Source: Oceanisphaera profunda (lineage in GTDB: Bacteria; Pseudomonadota; Gammaproteobacteria; Enterobacterales; Aeromonadaceae). Taken from it: a DNA stretch of 64,000 nucleotides. The notes beneath the pieces were generated by a model, which worked only from the letters and a program-made list of their open reading frames with translations, was not told the origin of the DNA and made no database searches. The stretch covers positions 2,542,001 through 2,606,000 of the forward strand of contig NZ_CP021377.1 in the NCBI RefSeq assembly GCF_002157895.1, given 5' to 3'. Shown piece after piece: positions 34,642-43,337 of the stretch. Positions within the stretch are counted from its first letter, which is position 1, and each line of letters starts with the position of its first letter. Position numbers and translations under genes: made by a program.

Positions 34642-35655
34642 ATGCGTACATATAAATTAGCACTTCCTGCCATTATTTCAGCGGCCTGTTTGGCACTAAG
34701 CGCCAACGCTATGGCTGAAACCTGGAAAATGGCCATTGGTGATGCTGCGGGTGGCACCCAGTATGAACTTGGAGAAAGCTTTGCCGAGGAGTTAAAAAAA
34801 CGTACTGACGGTAAGGTCAAGGTTAACTTATTCCCTAACGGCCAGCTTGGTAGTGAACAAGATACCCTCAATAATGCCAGCATGGGTATGCTGGATTTGT
34901 CTATTTTGGCCATCAATAACATCACTCCATTTTCGCCTACGGTAGGCGTTTTGACCTTACCTTACGTTATTCACGGAGCGGAAGATGCCAAACTTCTGAC
35001 TCAAGGTGATGTTGGCAAAGAGCTGACGGAAAATACCATTCGTGATGCTGGCGTACGTATTGTGGGCTGGGCTTACTCAGGTTGTCGTCGCCTGACCAAC
35101 TCGGTCAGGCCAGTGGCATCCCCAGCAGATCTCAAAGGCATGGTGATTCGAGTGCCAAAGAACGAGATTATGATTGCTTCTTATCAAGCATGGGACGTCA
35201 ATCCTAACCCAATGGCTTGGTCTGAAACCTTTACTGCATTGCAACAGGGTGTAGTACATGGCCAAGACAACCCCTACATCACCATTGATGCCATGAAGTT
35301 CTACGAAGTTCAGAAATATATCACCAATAGCTGCTACGTGTTTTCTTTGGAGCCGCTCGTAATAGGTGAAGGTAAGTTTCAGAGTCTGAGTCCAGACATG
35401 CAAACCACAGTGCTTGAAGCCGGTAAGGCTGCCACTGATCACAGTTATGATTATTTACTGGCTCAAGAAGAAGGGATCAAAAAGCGTCTGGTAGAAGATC
35501 ATGGCATGACGATTACCGAGCCTGCCGATAATGAAAGTGAGTGGATCGCGAAAGCCTCTACTATTTGGCCTGATTTTTATAAGAGCATTGGCGGTAAAGA
35601 CAAGCTTGATGAAGTTCTACAAGTTCTAGGCCGTGAGCCGGCACCAGAAAAGTAA
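34642..35655 (+). CDS. tauK: TRAP transporter substrate-binding protein (taurine, TauK)
   Basis: 337 residues. Signal peptide (ISAACLALSANAMA) and DctP-type fold: MAIGDAAGGTQYELGESFAEELKKRTDGKVKVNLFPN matches the family start in pattern, with GQLGSEQDTLNNASMGMLDLS and the conserved arginine in GMVIRVPKN, then WSETFTALQQGVVHGQDNP. It would bind taurine in the periplasm and deliver it to the TauLM membrane proteins. A hairpin follows at 35686-35718, typical of the large-expression difference between binding protein and permease genes. Taurine specificity is from context. Confidence 0.88.
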   Translation: MRTYKLALPAIISAACLALSANAMAETWKMAIGDAAGGTQYELGESFAEELKKRTDGKVKVNLFPNGQLGSEQDTLNNASMGMLDLSILAINNITPFSPTVGVLTLPYVIHGAEDAKLLTQGDVGKELTENTIRDAGVRIVGWAYSGCRRLTNSVRPVASPADLKGMVIRVPKNEIMIASYQAWDVNPNPMAWSETFTALQQGVVHGQDNPYITIDAMKFYEVQKYITNSCYVFSLEPLVIGEGKFQSLSPDMQTTVLEAGKAATDHSYDYLLAQEEGIKKRLVEDHGMTITEPADNESEWIAKASTIWPDFYKSIGGKDKLDEVLQVLGREPAPEK

Positions 35656-35685
35656 CCCCAACAACTCACGTAAAATCGTTGCAGC

Positions 35686-35718
35686 TTCCCAAGCTGATCT
35701 ATCAGGTTGGCTTGGGAA
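35686..35718 (+). other. Intercistronic hairpin between tauK and tauL
   Basis: TTCCCAAGC / GCTTGGGAA, 9 pairs with a 15-base loop, no T-tract. Probably a 3'-stabilising structure that keeps the binding-protein mRNA abundant relative to the permease part. Confidence 0.55.
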
Positions 35719-35754
35719 TTGCGACGGGAGTCTTTTCTTTAGGTGGTCGCAGGT

Positions 35755-36318
35755 ATGAAAAATAATCTGTTCAAGTTCATCGATAATATCGAGAGCTATC
35801 TTTGTCAGTTGCTCTTGGTGGTCTTTGTTGTTTTATTGTTTCTCCAAATTGTACTGAGAAATATATTCAGCTATTCGATACCGTGGGGGGATGAACTGGC
35901 GACCTATGCGTTTGTTTGGTTCGCTTATTTGGGCGCCGTGTATGCCACAAAAATGTCCGCCCATAACCGAGTTACTTTCCAGTTTAAATTTTTCCCGCCC
36001 TGGGTAGAAGTTTTTTGCGCCGTACTCACAGATCTTATTTGGATCGGCTTTAACGCATTTTTTGTCTATCTAAGTTACGACTTCGTCTTCAATAAAATGA
36101 ACCTATTTTGGAAGTCCCAAACCATGGGCGTTCCAATGAAATACTTCTACTTAATTCTGCCTATTGCTTTTACCGCAATGACGCTGCGCATTATTCAAAA
36201 TAATTACCTTCGTTTTGTGAAGAAGGTAGACCTTATCGACCCTGAAGCCAAAGCCCTTGAAGAGATGACCAAAGGTGAAAAAGCAGGTGAAAACAACCAG
36301 GCCATGGGAGAAAAATAA
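35755..36318 (+). CDS. tauL: TRAP transporter small permease (DctQ/TauL)
   Basis: 187 residues from ATG 35755 (AGGTGG about 9 bases upstream; an in-frame GTG at 35743 lies too close to it). Four hydrophobic helices: LCQLLLVVFVVLLFLQIVLR, then a helix around WGDELATYAFVWFAYLGAVYA, one around VFCAVLTDLIWIGFNAFFVY, and one in YFYLILPIAFTAM. The WGDEL/AxYAFVW pattern is typical of DctQ. The C terminus is a charged tail. It starts the membrane part of the taurine TRAP transporter and lies 2 bases before the large permease gene. Confidence 0.88.
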   Translation: MKNNLFKFIDNIESYLCQLLLVVFVVLLFLQIVLRNIFSYSIPWGDELATYAFVWFAYLGAVYATKMSAHNRVTFQFKFFPPWVEVFCAVLTDLIWIGFNAFFVYLSYDFVFNKMNLFWKSQTMGVPMKYFYLILPIAFTAMTLRIIQNNYLRFVKKVDLIDPEAKALEEMTKGEKAGENNQAMGEK

Positions 36319-36320
36319 TC

Positions 36321-37661
36321 ATGGAATCCACACTAATCTACGTCCTGTTCGGTGCGTTTTTCTTGCTGTTGGTATTGGGTGCTCCTATTGCGGTGTCCTT
36401 AGCAGTGGCAGCGCTGGCTACTTATTTGACCTTGGGTGAAAATCCGCTGGCGTTTGTACAAATGGCCTTTACGTCGGTGGGCGCTTTTCCCTTAATGGCG
36501 TTGCCCGCGTTTATTCTGGCGGGGGCGCTGATGGAGGCGGCCGGGATTTCGAAACGGCTGGTGGACATTGCTGAGGCATTTGCCGGCCCCATGACCGGCG
36601 GCCTAGGTGCGGCAACCATATTTGCCTGCATGTTCTTTGGGGCTATTTCTGGCTCCGGCCCTGCGACTACTGCTGCAGTCGGGATGCTGATGATCCCCGC
36701 GATGGCAAAGCGCGGTTATAACAAAGGCTATGCGTCAGCGGTTACTGCTTCTTCCGGGGGATTAGGGGTAGTGATCCCGCCGTCAATTCCGATGGTTATC
36801 TTTGGTATTTCTGGAATGGGTCTGCAGCCACCACCGGAAGCAGTGGCTTTACACGGTAGTTTCCAGACGCTGTCTATCCCTAAGTTATTTATTGCTGGTG
36901 TGGTGCCGGGTATCGTTATGGCCAGTTTTCTGCTGCTCGTTAACTACGTTATTTCGCGCAAAAAAGGTTACCGCGGACTGAGTGATACCTGGTCCTTCAG
37001 CGACATTAAGACGGCGCTGCGCAAGGGCGTATGGTCGATGTTGGCCCCCATCATTATTTTGGGCGGCATTTACACCGGGCTGTTTACGCCTACCGAATCA
37101 GCCATTGTGGCCATTGTGTACACGCTGATTGTGGGTGTGTTCCTGCATAAAGAACTGCTGCTGAAGTCGGCGCTACGAACATTGGAAACCACCACTTGGA
37201 TCACCGGGCGGGTGTTACTGATCTTGTTTACTGCGACCGTCTTTGGCCGCCTGCTGGTGGAGAACCGAGTACCGGCGATTATTGCGGATTCTATGCTGGG
37301 CTTTACCGATAACACCTACCTCATCTGGGCGATGATCATCTTTTTCCTGCTCTTCGTCGGCATGTTCATGGAAACCCTGGCCGCGATCATGATTTTGACC
37401 CCAGTACTGCTACCCATTATGTACATGTTGGGTATGGATCCCGTGCATGTGGGCATAGTGGTGGTGTGTTCATTAGCGATCGGTTTCCAGACGCCGCCAC
37501 TGGGTGAAAATCTATTTGTGGCCTCGGGGATCGGGGGGGCCTCGATAGAAGAAATATCGATTAAAGCGCTCCCGTTCGCAGCAGCATCTATTACCGCGGT
37601 ATTCGTTATCGCCTACTTCCCGCAATTGTCACTGTGGTTACCTTCCCTCATGGGCTACTGA
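36321..37661 (+). CDS. tauM: TRAP transporter large permease (DctM/TauM)
   Basis: 446 residues with about 12 hydrophobic segments. DctM signatures include GAPIAVSLAVAALATYL, GAISGSGPATTAAVGMLMIPAM, ASSGGLGVVIPPSIPMVIFG and GFQTPPLGENLFVASGIGG. It forms the sodium-coupled translocation subunit with TauL. The gene is complete. A short hairpin separates it from the UspA gene. Confidence 0.92.
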   Translation: MESTLIYVLFGAFFLLLVLGAPIAVSLAVAALATYLTLGENPLAFVQMAFTSVGAFPLMALPAFILAGALMEAAGISKRLVDIAEAFAGPMTGGLGAATIFACMFFGAISGSGPATTAAVGMLMIPAMAKRGYNKGYASAVTASSGGLGVVIPPSIPMVIFGISGMGLQPPPEAVALHGSFQTLSIPKLFIAGVVPGIVMASFLLLVNYVISRKKGYRGLSDTWSFSDIKTALRKGVWSMLAPIIILGGIYTGLFTPTESAIVAIVYTLIVGVFLHKELLLKSALRTLETTTWITGRVLLILFTATVFGRLLVENRVPAIIADSMLGFTDNTYLIWAMIIFFLLFVGMFMETLAAIMILTPVLLPIMYMLGMDPVHVGIVVVCSLAIGFQTPPLGENLFVASGIGGASIEEISIKALPFAAASITAVFVIAYFPQLSLWLPSLMGY

Positions 37662-37686
37662 GTTAGCACCTTTAATTACACGGTTA

Positions 37687-37714
37687 GCGATGTTCAGCGA
37701 GTACTGAACATCGC
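37687..37714 (+). other. Intercistronic hairpin between tauM and the UspA gene
   Basis: GCGATGTTCAG-CGAGTA-CTGAACATCGC, 11 perfect pairs. No T-run follows (TTAGGAGACG), and the ribosome-binding site of the next gene is immediately downstream, so it may reduce rather than stop downstream expression. Confidence 0.5.
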
Positions 37715-37727
37715 TTAGGAGACGAAC

Positions 37728-38219
37728 ATGACGAAGAAAATCAACCGTATTTTATGCAGTATCGGCATGCGGGGTAATTGCGACAACGTCATTGAACATG
37801 GCATCAATCTCGCGTTGGCCACAGATTCCAGCCTGAATATTCTGCACGTGGTTAAATCATTGGCAGAAGATGTGATGAATACCCTGAAAGTGAATATCCG
37901 AGATCGCGATGTGCTCGGTTCACTCATGGAGCAGCGTATCGAGCAATCCCGCGACAAGTTAGCCGCGGAGCTGGAGGCCTTTTGGGTGCGCTTCCCCAAG
38001 ATGCGTGAAGCGATGAAGGATCGCGAGATCACACTCACTGTCTTGGAAGGCGATCCCGCATCAGTGATCACGCATTTTGCCAATATCGGTAAGTTCGACT
38101 TGATTGTGATGGCGGCCAATAAACGCAGTTATATTGCGACTTACGCCGGCAGGGTCACCAAGGGGGTGATCAAGCGGGCCAAAGTTCCAGTGGTAGTTGT
38201 TCCGGTTGCGCGGCCATAG
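37728..38219 (+). CDS. Universal stress protein (UspA family)
   Basis: 163 residues. UspA fold with N-terminal RILCSIGMRGNCDNVIEHGINLA and the C-terminal nucleotide-binding pattern FDLIVMAANKRSYIATYAGRVTKGVIKRAKVPVVVV (read as two consecutive segments), close to the G-2x-G-9x-G-S/T form though the first glycine is replaced. GGAG precedes the ATG. UspA genes sit inside TRAP operons in several proteobacteria (for example TeaD regulating TeaABC), so it may modulate the transporter. 12 bases separate it from the exporter gene. Confidence 0.85.
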   Translation: MTKKINRILCSIGMRGNCDNVIEHGINLALATDSSLNILHVVKSLAEDVMNTLKVNIRDRDVLGSLMEQRIEQSRDKLAAELEAFWVRFPKMREAMKDREITLTVLEGDPASVITHFANIGKFDLIVMAANKRSYIATYAGRVTKGVIKRAKVPVVVVPVARP

Positions 38220-38231
38220 GAGGAAAAAAAT

Positions 38232-39266
38232 ATGTCCACGATTGAAATGTCTAAGTATTCCTTTAAGCGGTTGATTGAACCTGGGCAGCGTTTGATGCCC
38301 GGCGTTATCATCTGTGTCACCATTGCCTTAGCGACCACCTTTATTGCAGATCATTATGGCGGCCCTACATTACTGTATGCGCTGCTGTTTGGTATGACAC
38401 TGCATTTTCTTACCGAAGAAGGGCGCTGCCTAGCCGGTGTTGAATTTACCTCGCGTACTATACTGCGCCTTGGTGTGGCCTTGTTAGGGGTGCGTATTAC
38501 CCTCGATGAAGTAGCAGCACTGGGTATTGGTCCGATATTTATGGTGATCGCGGGCGTGACCTTGACCATTGCCGTCGGGGCTCTGTTAGCTCGCATTCTG
38601 GGTTTAAGTCGTGATATGGGATTGCTGACTGGGGGCTCAGTGGCCATTTGTGGGGCGTCTGCGGCCTTAGCCCTGTCGGCGGTGATGCCGCGTCATGAAA
38701 CCCACGAGCGTAATACTATTATGACGGTGGTGGCGGTGACGACCCTGTCTACCGTAGCGATGATTGTATATCCGCTGATTGTTAGCATGCTGGGGTTAAG
38801 TGATAGCGACGCGGGTATTTTTCTGGGGGGCACTATTCACGATGTAGCGCAGGTAGTGGGTGCCGGCTATATGATCTCTGAAGATGCGGGTGCTGTTGCT
38901 ACCTTAGTTAAATTATTACGAGTCGCTATGCTGGTGCCGGCGGTAATCGTATTTATATTCCTGTTCCGTAAGAACCGTGCCGAAGGAAGTAGCGGCAAAG
39001 TTCCTATGCTACCGGGCTTTCTGGTCGCTTTTGTAGTGATAGTGCTGATCAACAGCCTAGGCTGGATCCCTACGATGGCAGCCGAGTTGGCCACCGATTT
39101 ATCACGCTGGTGTCTGGTCGCAGCCATTGCAGGGCTAGGTATTAAAACTTCATTCCAGAAACTAGCGGTGGTGGGTTGGAAGCCGGTGATCTTAATGGTC
39201 GCAGAAACGGTATTTCTGTTAGTGTTTGTGATGGCGTGTATTTACTTCGGCATAGGGGGCTTGTGA
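38232..39266 (+). CDS. tauZ: YeiH/UPF0324-family exporter (TauZ-like)
   Basis: 344 residues, about ten hydrophobic helices. Family signatures: LRLGVALLGVRITLDEVAALG, LLTGGSVAICGASAALALSAV, GGTIHDVAQVVGAGYMIS and WCLVAAIAGLGIKTSFQKL. The family is annotated as putative sulfate exporters; TauZ from taurine-degrading alphaproteobacteria belongs here. Together with the TauE-type protein after xsc this gives two possible efflux routes for sulfite or sulfate. It ends the TRAP operon; a terminator follows at 39457. Confidence 0.82.
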   Translation: MSTIEMSKYSFKRLIEPGQRLMPGVIICVTIALATTFIADHYGGPTLLYALLFGMTLHFLTEEGRCLAGVEFTSRTILRLGVALLGVRITLDEVAALGIGPIFMVIAGVTLTIAVGALLARILGLSRDMGLLTGGSVAICGASAALALSAVMPRHETHERNTIMTVVAVTTLSTVAMIVYPLIVSMLGLSDSDAGIFLGGTIHDVAQVVGAGYMISEDAGAVATLVKLLRVAMLVPAVIVFIFLFRKNRAEGSSGKVPMLPGFLVAFVVIVLINSLGWIPTMAAELATDLSRWCLVAAIAGLGIKTSFQKLAVVGWKPVILMVAETVFLLVFVMACIYFGIGGL

Positions 39267-39456
39267 TGGCAGTAGTACTCATGCCAACGACGATCGAGGT
39301 GTAAATCAGAGGTGTCGGTAGTACGAAATCCAGTTTATCGGTAAGTTTAAGGCCGAGCTTGTCAATGACATAGCTAATCGCGAACTCTCTGGATGATGTC
39401 TTCGCTGCGCTGCTTCTACCTGAAAATATGATGCATTTGTTATTACTAAATATCAA

Positions 39457-39486
39457 AACCCTGACTTAACACCGTCAGGGTTTTTT
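39457..39486 (+). terminator. Bidirectional terminator between tauZ and the alcohol dehydrogenase gene
   Basis: AACCCTGAC / GTCAGGGTT stem with an 8-base loop, followed by TTTTTT on the plus strand and preceded by AAAA, so it could serve both convergent transcripts. The ~190 bases between tauZ and this hairpin hold nothing recognisable. Confidence 0.8.
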
Positions 39487-39551
39487 ATTGCGGCTCTCGA
39501 TGACACAGACAGGGTCAGGTCTTGACTGAGAACAGGAATTGCGGGTGTTGC

Positions 39552-40607
39552 TTAAGAATTATCTATGATTACTTTAAGTGCCTGCTCTGTGCTGGCATTG
39601 CCAAATACTTCGTAGGCGCGCATAAAATCGCTGAAAGCGAAGCGGTGGGTGATGAGCTCAGCCGGTCTTAATTTACCCGACTGTACGTTTTTTAGCAGCA
39701 TGGCGGTGGTGTTAGTGTTTACTAAGCCGGTAGTGAGAGTAATGTTTTTAATCCACAGCTCTTGCAGCTGTAAATCCACACTGGTGCCATGTACGCCAAT
39801 ATTGGCGATATGCCCACCCGGGCGTACTACGCTTTGGCAGATATCGAAAGTGGCTGGTATCCCAACCGCTTCCATCACCACGTCAATGCCGTCTGTGGTC
39901 ATGGCCATGAGTTCGGTCACGGCATCTTGAGTTGCGCTATTGATGGTGTGGGTGGCGCCAAAGGTTTTAGCCATGGCAAGACGTGAGTCGTCTATGTCCA
40001 CCATGATCAGCTGAGCCGGTGAAAAAAACTGCGCCGTTAATAATGCTGCCATTCCAATGGGGCCAGCACCAATAATGGCGACCGTATCACCCGGTTGTAC
40101 AGCACCATAGAGCACACCAATCTCAAAGCCTGTGGGTAGAATATCGCTGAGCATCACTAGCGCTTCTTCGTCGGCGCCATCGGGTATAGGGTATAAGCTG
40201 TTATCTGCATGGGGTATGCGTACATACTCAGCCTGAGTGCCATCGATTAGGTGGCCCAAAATCCAGCCGCCATTGTCGCAATGCGCATAGAGCTGTTTTT
40301 TGCAGTAATGACACTTACCGCAGGCACTGACACAAGAGATCAGTACTCGCTCACCTTTTTTAAAGCGGGTAACGGCGCTGCCCACTTCTGCTACTACGCC
40401 CACTCCCTCATGGCCTAAAATTCGACCTTTGGTCACTGCTGGCACATCGCCTTTAAGAATATGTAAGTCGGTGCCACAAATCGTGGTTTTAACGATTTTA
40501 ACGATAGCATCGGTTGGCTGCAAAATTTTGGGGGCCGCGACAGTCTCTAAAGATTTCACACCTGGGCCGCCGTAGACTACGGCCTGCATTTTTTCTGGCA
40601 TCATCAT
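39552..40607 (-). CDS. Zinc-dependent alcohol dehydrogenase (MDR family)
   Basis: 351 residues from the first of three consecutive ATG codons at 40607, with GAGGA 7 bases upstream. Catalytic zinc site in TTICGTDLHILKGD and GRILGHEGVGVVAEVGS; structural zinc cysteines in SCVSACGKCHYCKKQLYAHC; NAD-binding VAIIGAGPIGMAALL. It resembles the threonine/sorbitol-type and 'alcohol dehydrogenase catalytic domain' proteins. Its relation to taurine breakdown is unclear; it is convergent with that operon, so separately transcribed. An alcohol or aldehyde derived from C2 metabolism is a possible substrate. Confidence 0.88.
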   Translation of the reverse strand: MMMPEKMQAVVYGGPGVKSLETVAAPKILQPTDAIVKIVKTTICGTDLHILKGDVPAVTKGRILGHEGVGVVAEVGSAVTRFKKGERVLISCVSACGKCHYCKKQLYAHCDNGGWILGHLIDGTQAEYVRIPHADNSLYPIPDGADEEALVMLSDILPTGFEIGVLYGAVQPGDTVAIIGAGPIGMAALLTAQFFSPAQLIMVDIDDSRLAMAKTFGATHTINSATQDAVTELMAMTTDGIDVVMEAVGIPATFDICQSVVRPGGHIANIGVHGTSVDLQLQELWIKNITLTTGLVNTNTTAMLLKNVQSGKLRPAELITHRFAFSDFMRAYEVFGNASTEQALKVIIDNS

Positions 40608-40955
40608 GACAAGTTCCTCATTTACATCCTTGTTAGAAGTTAGCCTTAGGATTCTCGTTATATCACCCACCTATATTAAGATTGAGCGGCAGGCTCGGTT
40701 AACCTTAGTTAGTAACTTTTAATAAGCAATGGGACTCGTTTTTAGAATCGAGTCGATTAGCTACACTTTACAGCGTTAAAAGCTGCTTGGAGTTGTGTTT
40801 GAAGCGCACAGTCACGTCTAGTTTTATTACATGGGAAATTATTACGTTCTTACTGGTTTGAGCTAATATTAAGCTGTAGGGCGAAAAAGTTCCATCTACG
40901 ACCCTGAACTTTATTTATAGATCAAGGTGTTGGAGGCGACTCCAAGGAGATAAGT
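40608..40955. other. 348-base intergenic region upstream of the first paralogue
   Basis: AT-rich DNA between the alcohol dehydrogenase start and the first ~100-residue paralogue on the opposite strand. It should hold two divergent promoters. AAGGAG at 40943-40948 is the ribosome-binding site of the downstream gene. No further structure is recognised. Confidence 0.5.
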
Positions 40956-41255
40956 ATGTTAAGCAGACTGCGCAGTTATACGCTACAAAATGGTGACTGC
41001 CACGCCAATATTATTATCAAACCCTGTGGCACGATAGAGGTCGACATTCCTGATAAACATCAACATCTTACTGTTGAATTAGAAAGAGTGCACTTTAAGC
41101 TGAATCAACAGGGTGTATTATTAGTATGTAGTGAAAAAGGATGTGGTGTAATTGAGGATGTCAGCTTGCAGCTATCCCGTAAAGATACTTTTAATCTTTA
41201 TGAAGTGATTGATGACGTTATTCAAGAGTACGAAAGGTTAATGTCAGATTTATAA
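40956..41255 (+). CDS. Small protein of unknown family, paralogue 1
   Basis: 99 residues, soluble, no signal peptide. Shared with two nearby genes: an N terminus of the form ML-x-R-x-x-x-Y-T-L-Q, the strand-like IIIKPCGTIEVDIP, a VHFKLNQQGVLLV segment, then LSRKDTFNLYEVIDDVIQEYERLMSDL. A beta-sheet half followed by a helical half is likely. The second Cys of the PCC motif is Gly here. It has its own ribosome-binding site and a terminator at 41291. I do not recognise the family; no function is proposed. Confidence 0.7.
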   Translation: MLSRLRSYTLQNGDCHANIIIKPCGTIEVDIPDKHQHLTVELERVHFKLNQQGVLLVCSEKGCGVIEDVSLQLSRKDTFNLYEVIDDVIQEYERLMSDL

Positions 41256-41290
41256 CAGAGCCATATGGCATTGAACAGAAAATTTATAAA

Positions 41291-41320
41291 AAACACCTGC
41301 ATATAATGTTAGGTGTTTTT
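41291..41320 (+). terminator. Terminator after paralogue 1
   Basis: AAACACCT / AGGTGTTT stem with a 12-base AT-rich loop, followed by TTTTATTATTT. The next ~320 bases to the second paralogue hold no recognised gene; TGTATAAAAAA at about 41569 is shared with the region upstream of paralogue 3 and may be promoter-related. Confidence 0.75.
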
Positions 41321-41644
41321 ATTATTTATAGCAGGATAGGGAAGTGAGTGATTCTGAATTTTTTAGCCATGCGGCTATATAGTCTTCTTAATATGCTCTG
41401 CTTTCCAACAATACTGATCTTGGTTATGTCTGCTTGGTGCATGTTTAACCGTCGGAAGTGTATGCACTCTTGCTGACTTATTGTGAACAATGCATGCAGA
41501 TCACGCGATATGGGAGGTTGGAGCTGTTGGCTTGCAAGTGCTTATAAATGGTGTACTATTGAAAAGCTGTATAAAAAACGCTCTATTTGTTGGCAGATGT
41601 TCTATTTATTCTCTTGGAATATATCAAGAGTAAAGGAGACAACC

Positions 41645-41953
41645 ATGTTAGCGAGAAAGTGTCGGTATTCGCTGCAAAGCGATACTACTATTTATGCTGA
41701 AATTATAATTAACCCCTGTTGCACAATCGTAATATCGGTTCCTAAACTGGGTCAGAGAATAAAAAGTAAGTTGGCGTTAATACATTTCACGCCGAGTGAA
41801 AAAAATGTATTGTTAGAGTGTTACGCAAAAGATACTGCTGAGTCGAAGTCTATTGTATTAGAACTTTCTTATAGCGATGCCCTTGAACTGTGCCAAACTA
41901 TTGATGAAGTTAAAGAAGAACATGAAATTTTAATGTCTGATTTATGCTATTAA
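41645..41953 (+). CDS. Small protein of unknown family, paralogue 2
   Basis: 102 residues from ATG 41645, which has AAAGGAG about 5 bases upstream and gives the N terminus shared with its paralogues; an in-frame ATG 162 bases earlier would add a sequence absent from them. Shared features: RYSLQSDTTIYAEIII, NPCCTIVISVP, IHFTPSEKNVLLE, LSYSDALELCQTIDEVKEEHEILMSDL. It is the most diverged and most AT-rich of the three. Cysteine content (PCC, ECY, LCQ, LCY) is high for a small soluble protein. Function unknown. Confidence 0.7.
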   Translation: MLARKCRYSLQSDTTIYAEIIINPCCTIVISVPKLGQRIKSKLALIHFTPSEKNVLLECYAKDTAESKSIVLELSYSDALELCQTIDEVKEEHEILMSDLCY

Positions 41954-41971
41954 TCTAATTTTATATTAAAT

Positions 41972-42000
41972 CGGCCTGAAAGTTTCAGGTCGATTTTTTT
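41972..42000 (+). terminator. Terminator after paralogue 2
   Basis: CGGCCTGAAA / TTTCAGGTCG stem (one G-T pair) followed by ATTTTTTT, 18 bases after the stop codon. Confidence 0.82.
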
Positions 42001-42195
42001 GGTCGAGCTTGGTGAGTTTTAGTCTTTAATGCCACATGTACACCTAACTATTATTTTAAATTAATAAGAGGTCAGGTTGTTGTTGGTTTTTTATAAGCTT
42101 AAGCATCTGTTTTTTATAACTTATAAATATCTACTGAATGCCGGTTTGATACCAGGGCGAGATCAAAAATAACTCGAAGGACCAAGTTTAAGATT

Positions 42196-42287
42196 ATACC
42201 AATCTAAGTAAAGATATGGCCTATTTCGGTGAAGAGGGCGTCGATGATCTTGAGAAACAGGATGATATTAAATTTCCAGAATGGTAT
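42196..42287. mobile_element. Short MITE-like element (92 bases)
   Basis: Left end ATACCAATCTAAGTAA, right end (reverse strand) ATACCATTCTGGAAA. These are the same two ends that bound the element at 26705-27088, but in the opposite orientation. It contains a 24-codon open frame (42216-42290, ATG to TAA) that ends in the right terminus, reading MAYFGEEGVDDLEKQDD and onward; this may be chance. No transposase. Confidence 0.55.
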
Positions 42288-42771
42288 TAACAGCGAAATG
42301 CTGGCCCGTTTCAGGATAATGGCTAACAGCCTCGCTGTACGCCTTACGCCGTAAATTAAGGGTGAGCGCTGGAATTTTCTTCGGCTTATAGCGTAAACGT
42401 CCGACGGTTTCTTCTCTGTCCTGCCTCTCTCAAAAGCAGCTGGAACATAAATTCATGCTGTAACTTTGTATCCATTATTCAGTGTTTTTGTATTTTTTTC
42501 GCTTGTTTAAGGCTGGGTATTCTCTTGGAGCCTTATGCTTTGTTTAAACATCGCTTTAGCGAATACTGTTATGTATCTGTTTATAAATTAATATAAAAAA
42601 TTTATAACTAATTAATTATGCTAGCTATTTTTACAATTACTCTGCGGGAGTTTTGTTTAATAGCAACTTTTTTTAACTGAGCTAACCTTAACGTGTTGTA
42701 TAAAAAATAAACGGTTTGGATTGTGAACAACTGAGAAGGAACCTCGGGCGATCACGTTAAAGGAGGCAGTG
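42288..42771. other. 484-base AT-rich intergenic region before paralogue 3
   Basis: No gene recognised. TGTATAAAAAA at about 42695, shared with the region before paralogue 2, and AGGAGG at 42761-42766 for the next gene. GC content drops strongly from about 42480 to 42640. The stretch after the MITE (42290-42450) is more GC-rich and could be a remnant of a gene, but no family is recognised. Confidence 0.4.
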
Positions 42772-43077
42772 ATGTTAGTCAGAAAGAAGTGTTATACCTT
42801 GCAGAGTGGCGCTGATTTTGATGTCAATATCACGGTTCATCCGTGCTGTACCATAGAAATTGATATTCCTAAACAACGCCAGTACTTGCGGCCGCGTTTG
42901 GATCAGTTGCATTTTAAACTGACCGATCAAGGAATGATCTTAGTGGTGGATAGCAATGCAGAGGAGGATGAGTCATCTCAGGAGCTGTATCTGTCTCGTA
43001 AAGACGCGATGCAGCTTTGTCGGATGATTAATGAGGTGGTCGAAGACCATGAAGATTTGATGTCTGCTTTATGCTAA
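42772..43077 (+). CDS. Small protein of unknown family, paralogue 3
   Basis: 101 residues from ATG 42772 (AGGAGG 5 bases upstream; the preceding GTG is too close). KCYTLQSGADFDVNITV, HPCCTIEIDIP, LHFKLTDQGMILVV, then LYLSRKDAMQLCRMINEVVEDHEDLMSALC. It is closer to paralogue 1 in the beta part and to paralogue 2 in the PCC motif. An acidic insert (NAEEDESS) lies at the loop before the helical half. Function unknown. Confidence 0.7.
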   Translation: MLVRKKCYTLQSGADFDVNITVHPCCTIEIDIPKQRQYLRPRLDQLHFKLTDQGMILVVDSNAEEDESSQELYLSRKDAMQLCRMINEVVEDHEDLMSALC

Positions 43078-43298
43078 TTCACCGATAAAAAATAGGCGAG
43101 TTACAGCTTAAGTAGAATGGGTCTGACTTTTCAGGTCCTGTACCGCAACCTCATTTATATCGTTTTTGTAGAGCAAAGTAGCGACAGCTAACGTACCTCA
43201 GTCACTCATTGTTCACTAAATGCAGTGTTGTGTGTTTGTAGAAACCGATAGGTCTCTTGTTGACACTAAGTCCACGGCATACTGATGTTTTCGTTAGA

Positions 43299-43329
43299 AA
43301 AAAGGCGCTTGTATAACAAGCGCCTTTTT
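43299..43329 (-). terminator. Bidirectional terminator between paralogue 3 and the decarboxylase
   Basis: AAAAAGGCGCTTGT / ACAAGCGCCTTTTT, 14 perfect pairs with a 3-base loop. T-runs on both strands. It lies 9 bases after the decarboxylase stop on the minus strand. Confidence 0.92.
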
Positions 43330-43337
43330 GGCTGAGC

